Position numbers and translations under genes: made by a program. DNA of 39,252 nt. It comes from CAZIOH01 sp964540815 (GTDB lineage: Bacteria; Myxococcota_A; Polyangia; Fen-1088). Below the pieces are notes generated by a model, which was not told the DNA's origin, ran no database searches, and saw only the letters and a program-made list of their open reading frames with translations. Location of the stretch: contig CAZIOH010000062.1 in the NCBI GenBank assembly GCA_964540815.1, forward strand, positions 1-39,252, given 5' to 3'. Below, piece by piece: positions 21,551 through 30,748 of the stretch; the stretch's first letter is position 1, and every line of letters starts with the position of its first letter.

Positions 21551-22692
21551 GAAACGACGACGGCGGCATCGTCGCCACGGGGGGGCGCAGCGGGAGCGGG
21601 AACGGCACCGGCGGGGCGCTCCCCTACCCCGATGGCGGGCTCAGTGGCGACCGGCAGCTCACGTCGGCCTCGAAGCTCGACATCCTGTTCATGATCGACG
21701 ACTCCACTTCGATGACGCCCCTGCAGAGCAGACTCGCCGGGGGTATCCCGAGCTTCATGACGGTGTTGCAGGGCCTGCCCGGGGGCTTGCCCGATCTCCA
21801 CGTCGCGGTCATCTCGTCCTCGCTCGGCGCCGGGGCCTTCGCCGACGTTCCGGGCTGCGGGATCGGCTCTCCCGGCAACGATGACGGCAAGTTCCAGCAT
21901 CTGGCTGGTTGCGGGCTCGCGCCGAGCCAGAGCTTCGTCAAGGCCTCGACCTCCGGCGCGAGCAACAACTTCACCGGCACCCTCGCCAGCGTCGTGGGCT
22001 GCCTGACCCAGCTCGGAGACAGCGGGTGCGGCTTCGAGCACCAGCTCGAGTCCACCCGCCAGGCGCTCATCAAGTCATCGAGGACGGACGATCCCGACAA
22101 CGCCGGCTTCCTGCGCGACGACGCCTATTTGGCGATCATCATGCTGACCAACGAGGACGACTGCTCGGTCCCGGCGGATTCGCAGCTGTTCAACACCTCC
22201 GTCGCCTCGGTGAACGACCGGCCACCGCTCGGCGGGCTTTGGTCGTACCGCTGCAACGAGTTTGGCCACGTGTGCGATCAACCCATGCCCCACTTCGCGA
22301 CCGGGCTGCCCATGACCCTCACCAACTGCCGGTCGGCAGAGACGAGCGACGGGCTCTACCACCTGACCCCGGTCGCGGACTTCGTGAGCTTCTTGTTGCA
22401 GCTCAAGCGCGATCCCAACCAGGTGTTCGTGGCGGCGCTGACCGGCCCCCCTCAGCCCTACACGGTCCACGCTCGAACCGCCGAGCTCCCGAACGGCTCG
22501 ACGGAGATGCAACCCGAGATCGTCCATTCCTGCACCACGGCGGATGGCTCGTACGCCGATCCCGCGGTTCGCCTCGGACAGTTCATCGGGAGCTTCGGCC
22601 CGAATGGCACCTTCGAGAGCCTCTGCGCGGACGATCTCGGCGCCTCGGTCACGCGCGTCGCCCAGAAGCTGGTGGGCGCCATGCAACCTTGA
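21358..22692 (+). CDS. von Willebrand A domain lipoprotein
   Basis: A 444-residue predicted lipoprotein with lipobox PSIGC (C44) followed by INRSLIGEIL, almost the same as in the preceding gene, and a Gly/Ser linker. From residue 107 a von Willebrand A-type domain begins: KLDILFMIDDSTSM carries the MIDAS metal site D114-x-S116-x-S118. The fold continues through LHVAVISSSLG and AYLAIIMLTNEDDCS. Several cysteines in the second half probably form disulphides. VWA lipoproteins of this type are numerous in Polyangia; a metal-dependent binding role outside the cytoplasm is likely. Start supported by GAGGAGGACCC upstream. Confidence 0.88.
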   Translation: MQSKTNVGPGPNRTLGAERASMSRSISMSATLCLSAALLPSIGCINRSLIGEILHGGGTDASSSGNDDGGIVATGGRSGSGNGTGGALPYPDGGLSGDRQLTSASKLDILFMIDDSTSMTPLQSRLAGGIPSFMTVLQGLPGGLPDLHVAVISSSLGAGAFADVPGCGIGSPGNDDGKFQHLAGCGLAPSQSFVKASTSGASNNFTGTLASVVGCLTQLGDSGCGFEHQLESTRQALIKSSRTDDPDNAGFLRDDAYLAIIMLTNEDDCSVPADSQLFNTSVASVNDRPPLGGLWSYRCNEFGHVCDQPMPHFATGLPMTLTNCRSAETSDGLYHLTPVADFVSFLLQLKRDPNQVFVAALTGPPQPYTVHARTAELPNGSTEMQPEIVHSCTTADGSYADPAVRLGQFIGSFGPNGTFESLCADDLGASVTRVAQKLVGAMQP

Positions 22693-22831
22693 AAGAGAGG
22701 GCTTCCGGGTGGGCGAACGGGGATCCCCGCCCTGGCGGCGGCCCGAGGGTCAAGTTGGTCCGCACCCACCCTTTAGCATCGTCGTACCAGGCATCAACGC
22801 ATCACGGGGGGACCGCCGAGGCTCGGGGGGC

Positions 22832-22857
22832 GTAACCGTGGTGGGGGGTCGTGCGTT
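22832..22857 (+). promoter_or_regulatory. ECF-type promoter motif of photolyase gene
   Basis: GTAACC (22832-22837), 16 nt, CGTT (22854-22857). The same two boxes stand before the ECF sigma gene at 24547 and the sigma gene that heads the crt operon. The motif overlaps a possible GTG start at 22851, which favours the ATG at 22866 as the true start. It resembles the GTAACC-N16-CGAA motif I recall for Caulobacter SigF/NrsF. Confidence 0.65.
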
Positions 22858-22865
22858 CCTTCGGG

Positions 22866-24482
22866 ATGGCGAGCTCGGGTTCGCAAGGCAGCGCCACGAC
22901 CCAAGGCAGCGCCACGAGCATTGTCTGGTTTCGGCATGACCTGCGGGTGGCGGACAACCCGGCGCTGGAGGCGGCGGTGCAGGGTGGCGGTGGCGTGCGA
23001 CCAGTCTTCATCTGGGCGCCGGACGAGGAAGGGGCGTGGGCTCCCGGCGGTGCGTCTCGCTGGTGGCTGCACCACGCGCTCATGGCGCTCGACGCCGAGC
23101 TGCGTCGGCGCGGCAACCGGCTGACCGTCATGCAACTCGACGTGCAGCTCGGCTCGCGGCTCGACGGAGCAGGCGAGCCGGCAGCCAAGGCGCCGACCGG
23201 GATGCTCACCAGCTCGGGCGCGGTGCTCGAGGCGCTCGCCGCCACCACGGGGGCCCGGACCGTGTACTGGAACCGGCGCTACGAGCCCGACATCGTCGCG
23301 CGCGACACCGAGATCAAGCGCAGGCTGCGGGCGGCCGGGCTCGGCGTGCAGACCTTCAACGCCGGGCTGCTCCACGAGCCATGGACGCTGCAGACCCAGG
23401 CCGGCCAACCCTTTCGCGTGTTCACGCCCTTCTGGCGCGCCTGCCTGGCAGCCCCCGCGCCGCCCGCCCCACGACCGGCGCCGGGACGGATCCCCGCTCC
23501 CCAGGCCGGACTCGACGGCCTCGCCGGCGCGCACCTGGGTCCGCTCGCGCCCGCGCTCGCGCCGCTCCTCCGGCTCGAGGTCGGCGACCTCGGGCTCCTG
23601 CCGACCATCGACTGGGCCGCCGGCCTGCGCGCGGCGTGGACCCCGGGCGAGGCCCCCGCACAGCGGCAGCTCGAGGACTTCCTCGCGCGCGGCCTCGGGA
23701 CCTACGCGGGCGCCCGCGACGTCCCCGCTCGACCAGGGACATCACGGCTCTCTCCGCACCTTCACTTCGGAGAGCTCGGACCGCGGCAGGTGTGGTGGGC
23801 CGTCCGCGATGCCGTGGACGGCAGCCCGACCGCGGCTTCGCGCGGCAAGGACCCCGGCGCCGACGCCACCGCGTTCCTGCGCGAGCTCGGATGGCGTGAG
23901 TTCTCCCACCACCTGCTCTTCCACTTCCCCGGCACACCCGCCGAGCCGCTGCGCCCCGAGTTCACCAGGTTCCCCTGGCGCTCCGCCCCCGAGGATCTGC
24001 GCGCCTGGCAGCGCGGCCGCACCGGCTATCCCCTGGTCGACGCCGGGATGCGCGAGCTGTGGCGGACCGGCGCGATGCACAACCGGGTGCGCATGGTGGT
24101 CGCGTCGTTCCTGGTCAAGCACCTGCTCCTGCCGTGGCAAGCCGGCGCGCGCTGGTTCTGGGACACGCTGGTCGACGCCGACCTGGCGCAGAACACCCTC
24201 GGCTGGCAGTGGACGGCTGGCTGCGGCGCCGATGCGGCCCCCTATTTTCGCGTCTTCAATCCGGTCCTGCAGGGGCAGAAGTTCGACCCGGGCGGGGCCT
24301 ACGTCCGCACCTTCGTGCCCGAGCTCCGCCGCCTGCCAGACGCCCACATCCACGCCCCCTGGCTCTGCGCCGAGCCGGACCGGCTCCGCGCCGGGGTGCG
24401 CCTCGGCGAGAACTACCCGTGGCCCGTGGTGGACCACGCCGCGGCGCGCGCCCGGGCACTCGCCGCCTACGCGTCTCTCTGA
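22866..24482 (+). CDS. phrB: Deoxyribodipyrimidine photolyase (class I CPD type)
   Basis: A 538-residue photolyase/cryptochrome family flavoprotein, most likely repairing cyclobutane pyrimidine dimers with blue light. The antenna-binding domain starts with IVWFRHDLRVADNPAL. The FAD domain shows TSRLSPHLHFGEL, GWREFSHHLLFHFP and the run GRTGYPLVDAGMREL...MHNRVRM. The electron-transfer tryptophans seem complete (W381, W424, W447), and N443, equivalent to the flavin-facing Asn of E. coli photolyase, is present. A Pro/Ala-rich insertion lies near 195-215. The promoter-like motif upstream is shared with the sigma genes, so expression is probably induced with carotenoid synthesis. Start chosen at ATG 22866 because the earlier GTG lies inside that motif. 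Confidence 0.93.
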   Translation: MASSGSQGSATTQGSATSIVWFRHDLRVADNPALEAAVQGGGGVRPVFIWAPDEEGAWAPGGASRWWLHHALMALDAELRRRGNRLTVMQLDVQLGSRLDGAGEPAAKAPTGMLTSSGAVLEALAATTGARTVYWNRRYEPDIVARDTEIKRRLRAAGLGVQTFNAGLLHEPWTLQTQAGQPFRVFTPFWRACLAAPAPPAPRPAPGRIPAPQAGLDGLAGAHLGPLAPALAPLLRLEVGDLGLLPTIDWAAGLRAAWTPGEAPAQRQLEDFLARGLGTYAGARDVPARPGTSRLSPHLHFGELGPRQVWWAVRDAVDGSPTAASRGKDPGADATAFLRELGWREFSHHLLFHFPGTPAEPLRPEFTRFPWRSAPEDLRAWQRGRTGYPLVDAGMRELWRTGAMHNRVRMVVASFLVKHLLLPWQAGARWFWDTLVDADLAQNTLGWQWTAGCGADAAPYFRVFNPVLQGQKFDPGGAYVRTFVPELRRLPDAHIHAPWLCAEPDRLRAGVRLGENYPWPVVDHAAARARALAAYASL

Positions 24483-24510
24483 CGACCCGGTCGCCGCCAC
24501 GGACCTTTCT

Positions 24511-24535
24511 GTAACCAGTTCGAAGCGCGCGCGTT
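24511..24535 (+). promoter_or_regulatory. ECF-type promoter motif of the sigma/anti-sigma operon
   Basis: GTAACC (24511-24516), 15 nt, CGTT (24532-24535), in the 64-bp gap after the photolyase gene. It implies autoregulation of the ECF sigma gene, usual for such factors. With the ATG at 24547 the transcript would be nearly leaderless; an internal ATG at 24619 or 24670 would give a longer leader. Confidence 0.65.
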
Positions 24536-24546
24536 CACATAGGACG

Positions 24547-25305
24547 ATGCAAGTGGCGTGGCAGGCGCAGCGCAGGGTCGCCCCCGCCCCCGCCGCCGAT
24601 CCGAGCGGGCGCGAAGGGATGCCGGAGTCCGCGGGCGCCTTCGATTCGTCGCCTGCAGCGGGCCGAGGGATGGTAGAGCTGACCACCGGCGTGCCTCCCC
24701 TCCCCCAGCGACCCGACGACCGGGCCGCGGCCGTCTCTTCCGCCGCCACGCGCGACGCCGACGACGACGCGCTCATGGCTCGGTTCTGCGCAGGCGACGA
24801 CCGCGCCTTCGAGGCGCTGCACGGCAAGTACGCCCACCAGCTGCACGCCTTCGTTCGCCGCATGGTGGGGGACCGGGCGCTCGCGGACGACCTGCTGCAG
24901 ACCACCTTCCTGACGGTGGTGCGGGCGCGTGGGCGCTACCTGCGCGGCACCAGCGTGCGGGCGTGGATGTTCGCCATCGCCGCCAATGCCGCCCGCGACA
25001 GCCTTCGGCGCGCGCGCGTCCGGCGGTTGCAAGCCACCCAGGCCAGCCAGGAGTCGAGCGATCGCCAGGCCTGCGCCGAGCCGCCGGTGCTCCCCGATCC
25101 GCCGGCGGCACGCGCGGTCGAGGAGGCGCTCGGCGCGCTGTCCCCCGAGCAGCGCGAGGCGGTGCTCCTCCACAAGGTCCACGGACTGTCCTTCTCCGAG
25201 ATCGCCGAAACGCTGGGCATCAGTGTCGGCGCAGCCAAGGTCCGCGCCCATCGTGGCTACGAACACTTGCGCGTGCGCCTCGCCCCACTGGGAGACCTCA
25301 CATGA
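24547..25305 (+). CDS. ECF sigma factor (CarQ/SigF-like), partner of NrsF-type anti-sigma
   Basis: A 252-residue ECF sigma factor. Region 2 (about 78-160) has ALMARFCAGDDRAFEALH, ALADDLLQTTFLTVVRARG and VRAWMFAIAANAARDSLRR. Region 4 (about 190-245) has LGALSPEQREAVLLHKVHG, FSEIAETLGISVGAAKVRA. The first 75 residues are low in complexity, so translation may really begin at an internal ATG (24619, 24670). Its stop overlaps the next ATG (ATGA), coupling it to a six-helix membrane anti-sigma. Position between a photolyase and a carotenoid operon, and the shared promoter motif, suggest it is the activator of a light or singlet-oxygen response like CarQ of Myxococcus xanthus. That functional link is inference. 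Confidence 0.9.
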   Translation: MQVAWQAQRRVAPAPAADPSGREGMPESAGAFDSSPAAGRGMVELTTGVPPLPQRPDDRAAAVSSAATRDADDDALMARFCAGDDRAFEALHGKYAHQLHAFVRRMVGDRALADDLLQTTFLTVVRARGRYLRGTSVRAWMFAIAANAARDSLRRARVRRLQATQASQESSDRQACAEPPVLPDPPAARAVEEALGALSPEQREAVLLHKVHGLSFSEIAETLGISVGAAKVRAHRGYEHLRVRLAPLGDLT

Positions 25306-26000
25306 ATCGCTCCACCACTCCGCCTCGAGACGTCCTGGCCGCCCTCGGCGAGTCGCCGCTGTCGGCGCCCCCCGCCGGGGAGGCCTTCTCCGCCTCGCGC
25401 ACCGCCGCCCTGGCGGCCCTGCGTGCTCGCCCGCGCGAGATCCCCTGGACCCGCCAGGCGGCGGTGGTCACCGGCTTCGGTCTCGGCGTGACCCTGGTCG
25501 GGGCGCTGGTGACCGCGCTCGTCGGGGGTCCGGCCGCGCGCCTCTTCGATGCGCGCCTGCCGGTCGTGACCCTCTTGCTCGGAGCCCAGGCCGTCGCGCT
25601 GTGGGCGGCGGTGCGGCCCGGTCGCTGGTGGGGGGCGACCATGGCCTGGAGCGCGACCGCCGTGGGCGCGGCGCTGCTGGTCGGGTTGCGCGCCGCCACC
25701 ACCGGGCAGGGTCAGGCGGTGTCCGACGCCGGGGGATGGATCTGCACCGCCAGCCACCTCGCGGTGGGGCTGGCGCCGGCGGTGGTGATGCTGTCGGTCG
25801 TCCGGCGGATCTCCTGGTCGCTCCCGCGGGCCCTCACCGCGGGGCTGGCGGTGGGCATCTCCGGGCTGGTGTGGGGCGAGATCGCCTGCGAGCGCTCATG
25901 GAACCACGTCCTCGTGAGCCACGTCGGGGCGCTGGCGGTGATGGTCCTCGCCTGTGCTCTCGCCTCGCGGCTGCTGGCCCGGGGCACCTTCGCGCCCTGA
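25302..26000 (+). CDS. NrsF/CarR-type six-helix membrane anti-sigma factor
   Basis: A 232-residue membrane protein with six predicted helices (about 52-73, 86-104, 109-130, 147-167, 174-193 and 204-225) and a short cytoplasmic N-terminus. Two cysteines, C148 (GGWICTAS) and C196 (GEIACERSWNH), are 48 residues apart. As I recall, the NrsF (DUF1109) family has two key cysteines with similar spacing. H202 and H207 follow, also typical. Such proteins hold an ECF sigma factor at the membrane until a redox, metal or light signal arrives; M. xanthus CarR plays this role for carotenoid induction. Its ATG overlaps the sigma stop codon. Its last 105 bases overlap the convergent glycosyltransferase gene. 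Confidence 0.85.
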   Translation: MNRSTTPPRDVLAALGESPLSAPPAGEAFSASRTAALAALRARPREIPWTRQAAVVTGFGLGVTLVGALVTALVGGPAARLFDARLPVVTLLLGAQAVALWAAVRPGRWWGATMAWSATAVGAALLVGLRAATTGQGQAVSDAGGWICTASHLAVGLAPAVVMLSVVRRISWSLPRALTAGLAVGISGLVWGEIACERSWNHVLVSHVGALAVMVLACALASRLLARGTFAP

Positions 26001-27356
26001 GCCCGAGCCGAGGCCCGTTTCCTTGACTCCGCCCCGCTCGTCGAGCACGCGACGGACGAGGGCGGGGAAGACGTTCGTGGCGTGATGTCGGCGCAGGTGC
26101 CCGGCCGCCCGCCGCGCGCCCTCCGCGAGCGAGGTCGACCCGAGCATCTCCTCGACGGCGGCGCGCAGGCTCTCGGGACCGACGTGGCGGGCGGACAGCG
26201 AACGGCCAGCGCCGGCGCGCACGATGCCCTCCATGGCGAGGTGTTGCTCGAGGTTGTGTGGGAGGCCGAGGACCGGACAGCCCGCCGCCAGGGCCTGGTA
26301 GCCGGTGGTGCTGCCCCCGTTCGAGACGACCAGCCGGGCAGCGGCGGCCGCCCGAGCGCCCGAGACGAAGGGCACGATCCGGACGCGGGCGCCGATGACG
26401 GCGGGGGTTGGCGTCTCCTCGGTGGACGAGCGAGCGGCGAGCCGGCGGGCCTCGGCCTGCGAGGTGCGACCAGCCGTGGCGACCAGCACGTCCACCGGGA
26501 GCGGACGCAACCCTTCGAGCACCCGCGGCAAGAGCCGCAGATCGCCCGAGGACCCGAGGGTGACGTACACCGGATACCGGCGCGGGTCCTCGGCCCACCC
26601 GGCCGGCAGCGGGTCGTCCGGAGACCACTCCACGGGACCGAGGAAGGTGTGGGAGGGCGGCAGCGGCAGCAGATCGAACAGCTCGGGCGCGTCCGCATAG
26701 AGCGTGAGATCGCCGAAGGTCAGCACGTCGAGCAGACCGCCCACCGGGGGGAGCCCGTTCTCGCGCCGGAGCTGGTTGAGGGGCCGCGCGAACCAGTCGA
26801 ACACCGCGGGCAGGGCCCGGGGAAACGATCGCGCAGCCAGGCGCTCACCGAGCAACGAGACGATGGGGTGATCCGGCAGCGGGAACCCCCCGGCGCGCCG
26901 GGCGAACGGGCTCATGTAGGCGTTGGCCAGCGCCGCGCAGGGCACGCCTTCGAGCGGCCCGCTCACCGCCAGCGACCAGCGCAGATCGCCCACGACCAGC
27001 TCCGGGCGCACCTGGCGGATGATCGCGCGATCCGCCGCCACGTAGCGGCGGAGGGTCCGCAGATCGTAGAGACGTCCACCGCGATCGAGGCGCCGCAGGG
27101 CCCGCTCCCCGGGGACGGTCTCGAGGGTCGCCCGCGTGAACTCCCCCGGCCGGAAGATCCGCTCGGGGAAGTGGGCCGCCGCGAAGTGGATCTCGTACTC
27201 GCGCGGATCGAGGCTGCGGGCCAGGGTCACGAGCCGCACCACCTGGGCGAGCGTGATGGCCTCGGACACGAACAGGATCTTGCGCCGGGCCCCCCACCCC
27301 GCGGCTGGGCCCGGCGCGCCAGAAGCGGCCGCGGCGGCGGTCCCGTCGGAGGTCAT
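25896..27356 (-). CDS. Glycosyltransferase (GT1/MGT type), probably on carotenoid
   Basis: A 486-residue UDP-sugar-type glycosyltransferase with two Rossmann halves: N-terminal KILFVSEAITLAQVVRLV (26-43) and, in the C-terminal half, YVTLGSSGDLRLLP and VVSNGGSTTGYQAL (343-356), then AGCPVLGLPHNLEQHLAMEG. The usual His of the donor-binding HGG is Asn (SNGG), a small deviation. As last gene of the crt operon it likely attaches sugar to a hydroxylated carotenoid, as CrtX does. The start may be this ATG or the GTG at 27362, which overlaps the upstream stop (GTGA). The last 39 residues are low-complexity and run into the end of the convergent anti-sigma gene, as if a stop codon had been lost. Confidence 0.85.
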   Translation of the reverse strand: MTSDGTAAAAASGAPGPAAGWGARRKILFVSEAITLAQVVRLVTLARSLDPREYEIHFAAAHFPERIFRPGEFTRATLETVPGERALRRLDRGGRLYDLRTLRRYVAADRAIIRQVRPELVVGDLRWSLAVSGPLEGVPCAALANAYMSPFARRAGGFPLPDHPIVSLLGERLAARSFPRALPAVFDWFARPLNQLRRENGLPPVGGLLDVLTFGDLTLYADAPELFDLLPLPPSHTFLGPVEWSPDDPLPAGWAEDPRRYPVYVTLGSSGDLRLLPRVLEGLRPLPVDVLVATAGRTSQAEARRLAARSSTEETPTPAVIGARVRIVPFVSGARAAAAARLVVSNGGSTTGYQALAAGCPVLGLPHNLEQHLAMEGIVRAGAGRSLSARHVGPESLRAAVEEMLGSTSLAEGARRAAGHLRRHHATNVFPALVRRVLDERGGVKETGLGSGSGREGAPGQQPRGESTGEDHHRQRPDVAHEDVVP

Positions 27357-27358
27357 GG

Positions 27359-27989
27359 TCACGTCCGGGACGCGAGCGCCGCCAGGGTGGCGGCGACGCC
27401 GGGGTACCCCTGCGCGTACCACAGCCACCACCCGAGCATCATGGTGCCGTGCCCGAGCAGGATGAACACGTGGCTCCACATCTCGACCACGTCCGACTTC
27501 TGGGTGAGATAGCGCCGCCAGTGCAGCACCTCGTCCACCAGGCTGTAGAGGAAACACACCGCGGTCAGCACCAGCGCCGGCACCGCGTAGATCGGGCGAT
27601 GCGGATAGGCGAGGCACAGGAAGACACAGCTACCGATCCCGGCCACGATCGTGATGTGGTGTACCAGGGCCTCCCCTCCCCGCAGGACCTGCTTGTAGAT
27701 CGTCCGGTGTCCGACGGTGTCCACCGCGATGGCGGCGGTGAACACCGCCGCGCCGATCGGGACCAGGAAGGCCTCGCCCGGGAACACCGCCCCGGCGCGC
27801 GCGCCGAAGGCCAGGAAGGCCGCGGTCACCATCGCCAGGGATCCGACCAGGCCCACCCAGGCCAGGTAGACCACCCAGTCGATGCGCTGGAACTCGCGCA
27901 TGCGGCCGACGTAGGTCGCGACCGCGCGCCAGGCCGCCGCCAGCGAAGGAGAAGGCGAAGGCCGCTGGGGCGAGCCCTCCGGGCCCGAT

Positions 27990-28012
<23 letters not shown>
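27359..28012 (-). CDS. Unknown five-helix membrane protein of the crt operon
   Basis: A 217-residue integral membrane protein with about five helices (47-71, 82-100, 117-136, 141-163 and 174-200). I do not recognise its family. Polar residues able to bind metal sit at helix ends or inside helices: H102, H118, H119, H138, D160/E161, H164, E177, H181 and H188 (for example DEVLHWRR and EMWSHVFILLGH). They do not match the HxxxH/HxxHH boxes of CrtZ, CrtW or CrtR, nor what I recall of CarF. Since the operon has a glycosyltransferase but no known hydroxylase or hydratase, this protein may supply the hydroxyl group; that is inference. It overlaps crtB by 23 bp and meets the glycosyltransferase start. 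Confidence 0.8.
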
Positions 28013-29086
<1,074 letters not shown>

Positions 29087-29090
<4 letters not shown>

Positions 29091-30748
29091 GCCGCCACCG
29101 CCGGCGGCTTCGTGTCGTCGTGGTTGGTGGGCGCCAGGCTCGACACCAGGCCAGCTGGCCGATCGGGGCGGTGATCTCGCAGGATGGTGGCCACCGTCGC
29201 CTTGGCCGAGTTCACCACCCCGGGGACGCCGGCCCCGGGGTGGGTCCCGGCGCCCGCGATGTAGAGGCCCGGGATGCGCTCGTCCCGGTTGTGCGGCCGG
29301 AAATACGCGCTCTGCCCGAGCTGCGGCGCCACCGAGAACGCCGAGCCCTGGTACGCCCCGAGCTCCGACTCGAACTCGCGCGGGGTGAAGATCCGCCGCG
29401 TGACCACGTGCTTCCGCACGTCTGGCAGGTGACGCTCGAGCGCCGCCAGGATGCGATCGGCGTACTCCTCCTGGTACGCGGCCCAGTCGACGCGGGCGTT
29501 CCCGAGGTGGGGAACCGGCGCGAGCACGTAGAAGGTCTCGCACCCCTCCGGAGCCAGCGACGGATCGGTCACGGTCGGGGCGTGCAGGTACAAGCTGAAG
29601 TCGTCCGGCAGATCGGGTCCGTGGAACACCTCGCGCAAGAGCTCGCGGTAGCGCGGGCCGAAGAGCACCGAGTGGTGCGCCGTCCCGGGGTAGCGGCGGT
29701 TGGTCCCGAAGTAGAGCACGAACAGCGACATCGACCAGTCCATGCGCTCGAGCCGCCGGCGCTTGACGTCCGCCCCCGGCGCCCCGGCGTACAGGCGCGC
29801 GTACGTCTGGTGGATGTCCGCGTTCGACACCACGAGGTCGAACACACCGAGCTCCACCGACGAAGTCGCCCCCCCGAACACCCGGTGCCGCGCCGCCACC
29901 ACCTCGTTGCCGGCCTGACCGGCTCGGGCTCCCGGAGCGTCCGGCGCCGCGCCTTCCACCTCGATGTGCGCGACGGGGCACGCGAGGCGCAGCTTGCCTC
30001 CGAGCCGCTCGAAGAGCCCGACCAGGCCCGCCACCAGCGCGCCGGTCCCGCCGCGCGGGAACCAGACCCCCCACTTGCGCTCGAGGTAGGGAATCAGGGT
30101 GTAGATCGCGCTCGTCTCGAAGGGGTTTCCGCCCACCAGCAAGGCGTGAAACGACAGCGCCTGGCGCAGGTGCTCGTCCTTGACGAACTTCGAGACGGCC
30201 CCGTAGACCGAGCGGTCGGCGCGCAGGCGCATCAGCTCGGGGGCCACCCGCACCATGTCCGAGAACCGCAGGAAGGGGGTGGCGGCCAGCTCCTCGTAGC
30301 CGGCCTCGAACACCCGCCGGGAGTACGCGAGGAACCGCTTGAAGCCAGCGCGATCGCCCGGCGCGAGCACGGCGATCTGCGCGTCCATGAACTCCGCACC
30401 ACCCGCATAGTCGAGCTGCTTCCCGTCGCTCCAGAGCAGGCGATAAAACGGGTGCACGGGCAGCAGCTCCACGCTGTCGCTCATGCGCTCGCCCCCGAGC
30501 GCGAACAGCTCCTCGAGGCAACCGGGCGCGGTGATCACGGTGGGGCCGGCGTCGAAGGTGAAGCCCTGGTCGGTGTAGACATAGGCCCGGCCGCCGGGCT
30601 TGTCGCGCGCCTCGAACAGCGTGACCGCGTAGCCGGCCGCCTGCAGACGAATGGCGGCCGCCAGACCGCCGAAGCCGCTTCCCACCACCGCGGCGGCCAG
30701 GGAGGGGCCCCGGGCGTTCCCACCGTTCGCGCCCTTCGCCTCATCCAT
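29087..30748 (-). CDS. crtI: Phytoene desaturase (CrtI type)
   Basis: A 553-residue FAD-dependent phytoene desaturase that introduces double bonds to give lycopene or a related product. The dinucleotide-binding motif GSGFGGLAAA is near the N-terminus and leads into FEARDKPGGRAYV. The C-terminal CrtI signature is GLYIAGAGTHPGAGVPGVV. The start is an ATG with GGAGG six bases upstream, overlapping the end of crtE by 8 bp. A Pro/Ala/Gly-rich insertion lies around residues 270-290. CrtI-type enzymes do all desaturations alone; no CrtP, CrtQ or CrtH is present here. The number of steps (neurosporene or lycopene) cannot be read from sequence. Confidence 0.95.

Noticed and set aside
22711..22732. GGGGATCCCC-centred hairpin after the VWA gene as a terminator
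   Set aside because: The inner palindrome leaves almost no loop and there is no T-run; support too weak to call.
29091..30521. In-frame upstream extension of crtB
   Set aside because: The frame stays open through crtI but encodes Arg/Gly/Ala-rich sequence; crtB starts at the GTG overlapping the crtI stop.
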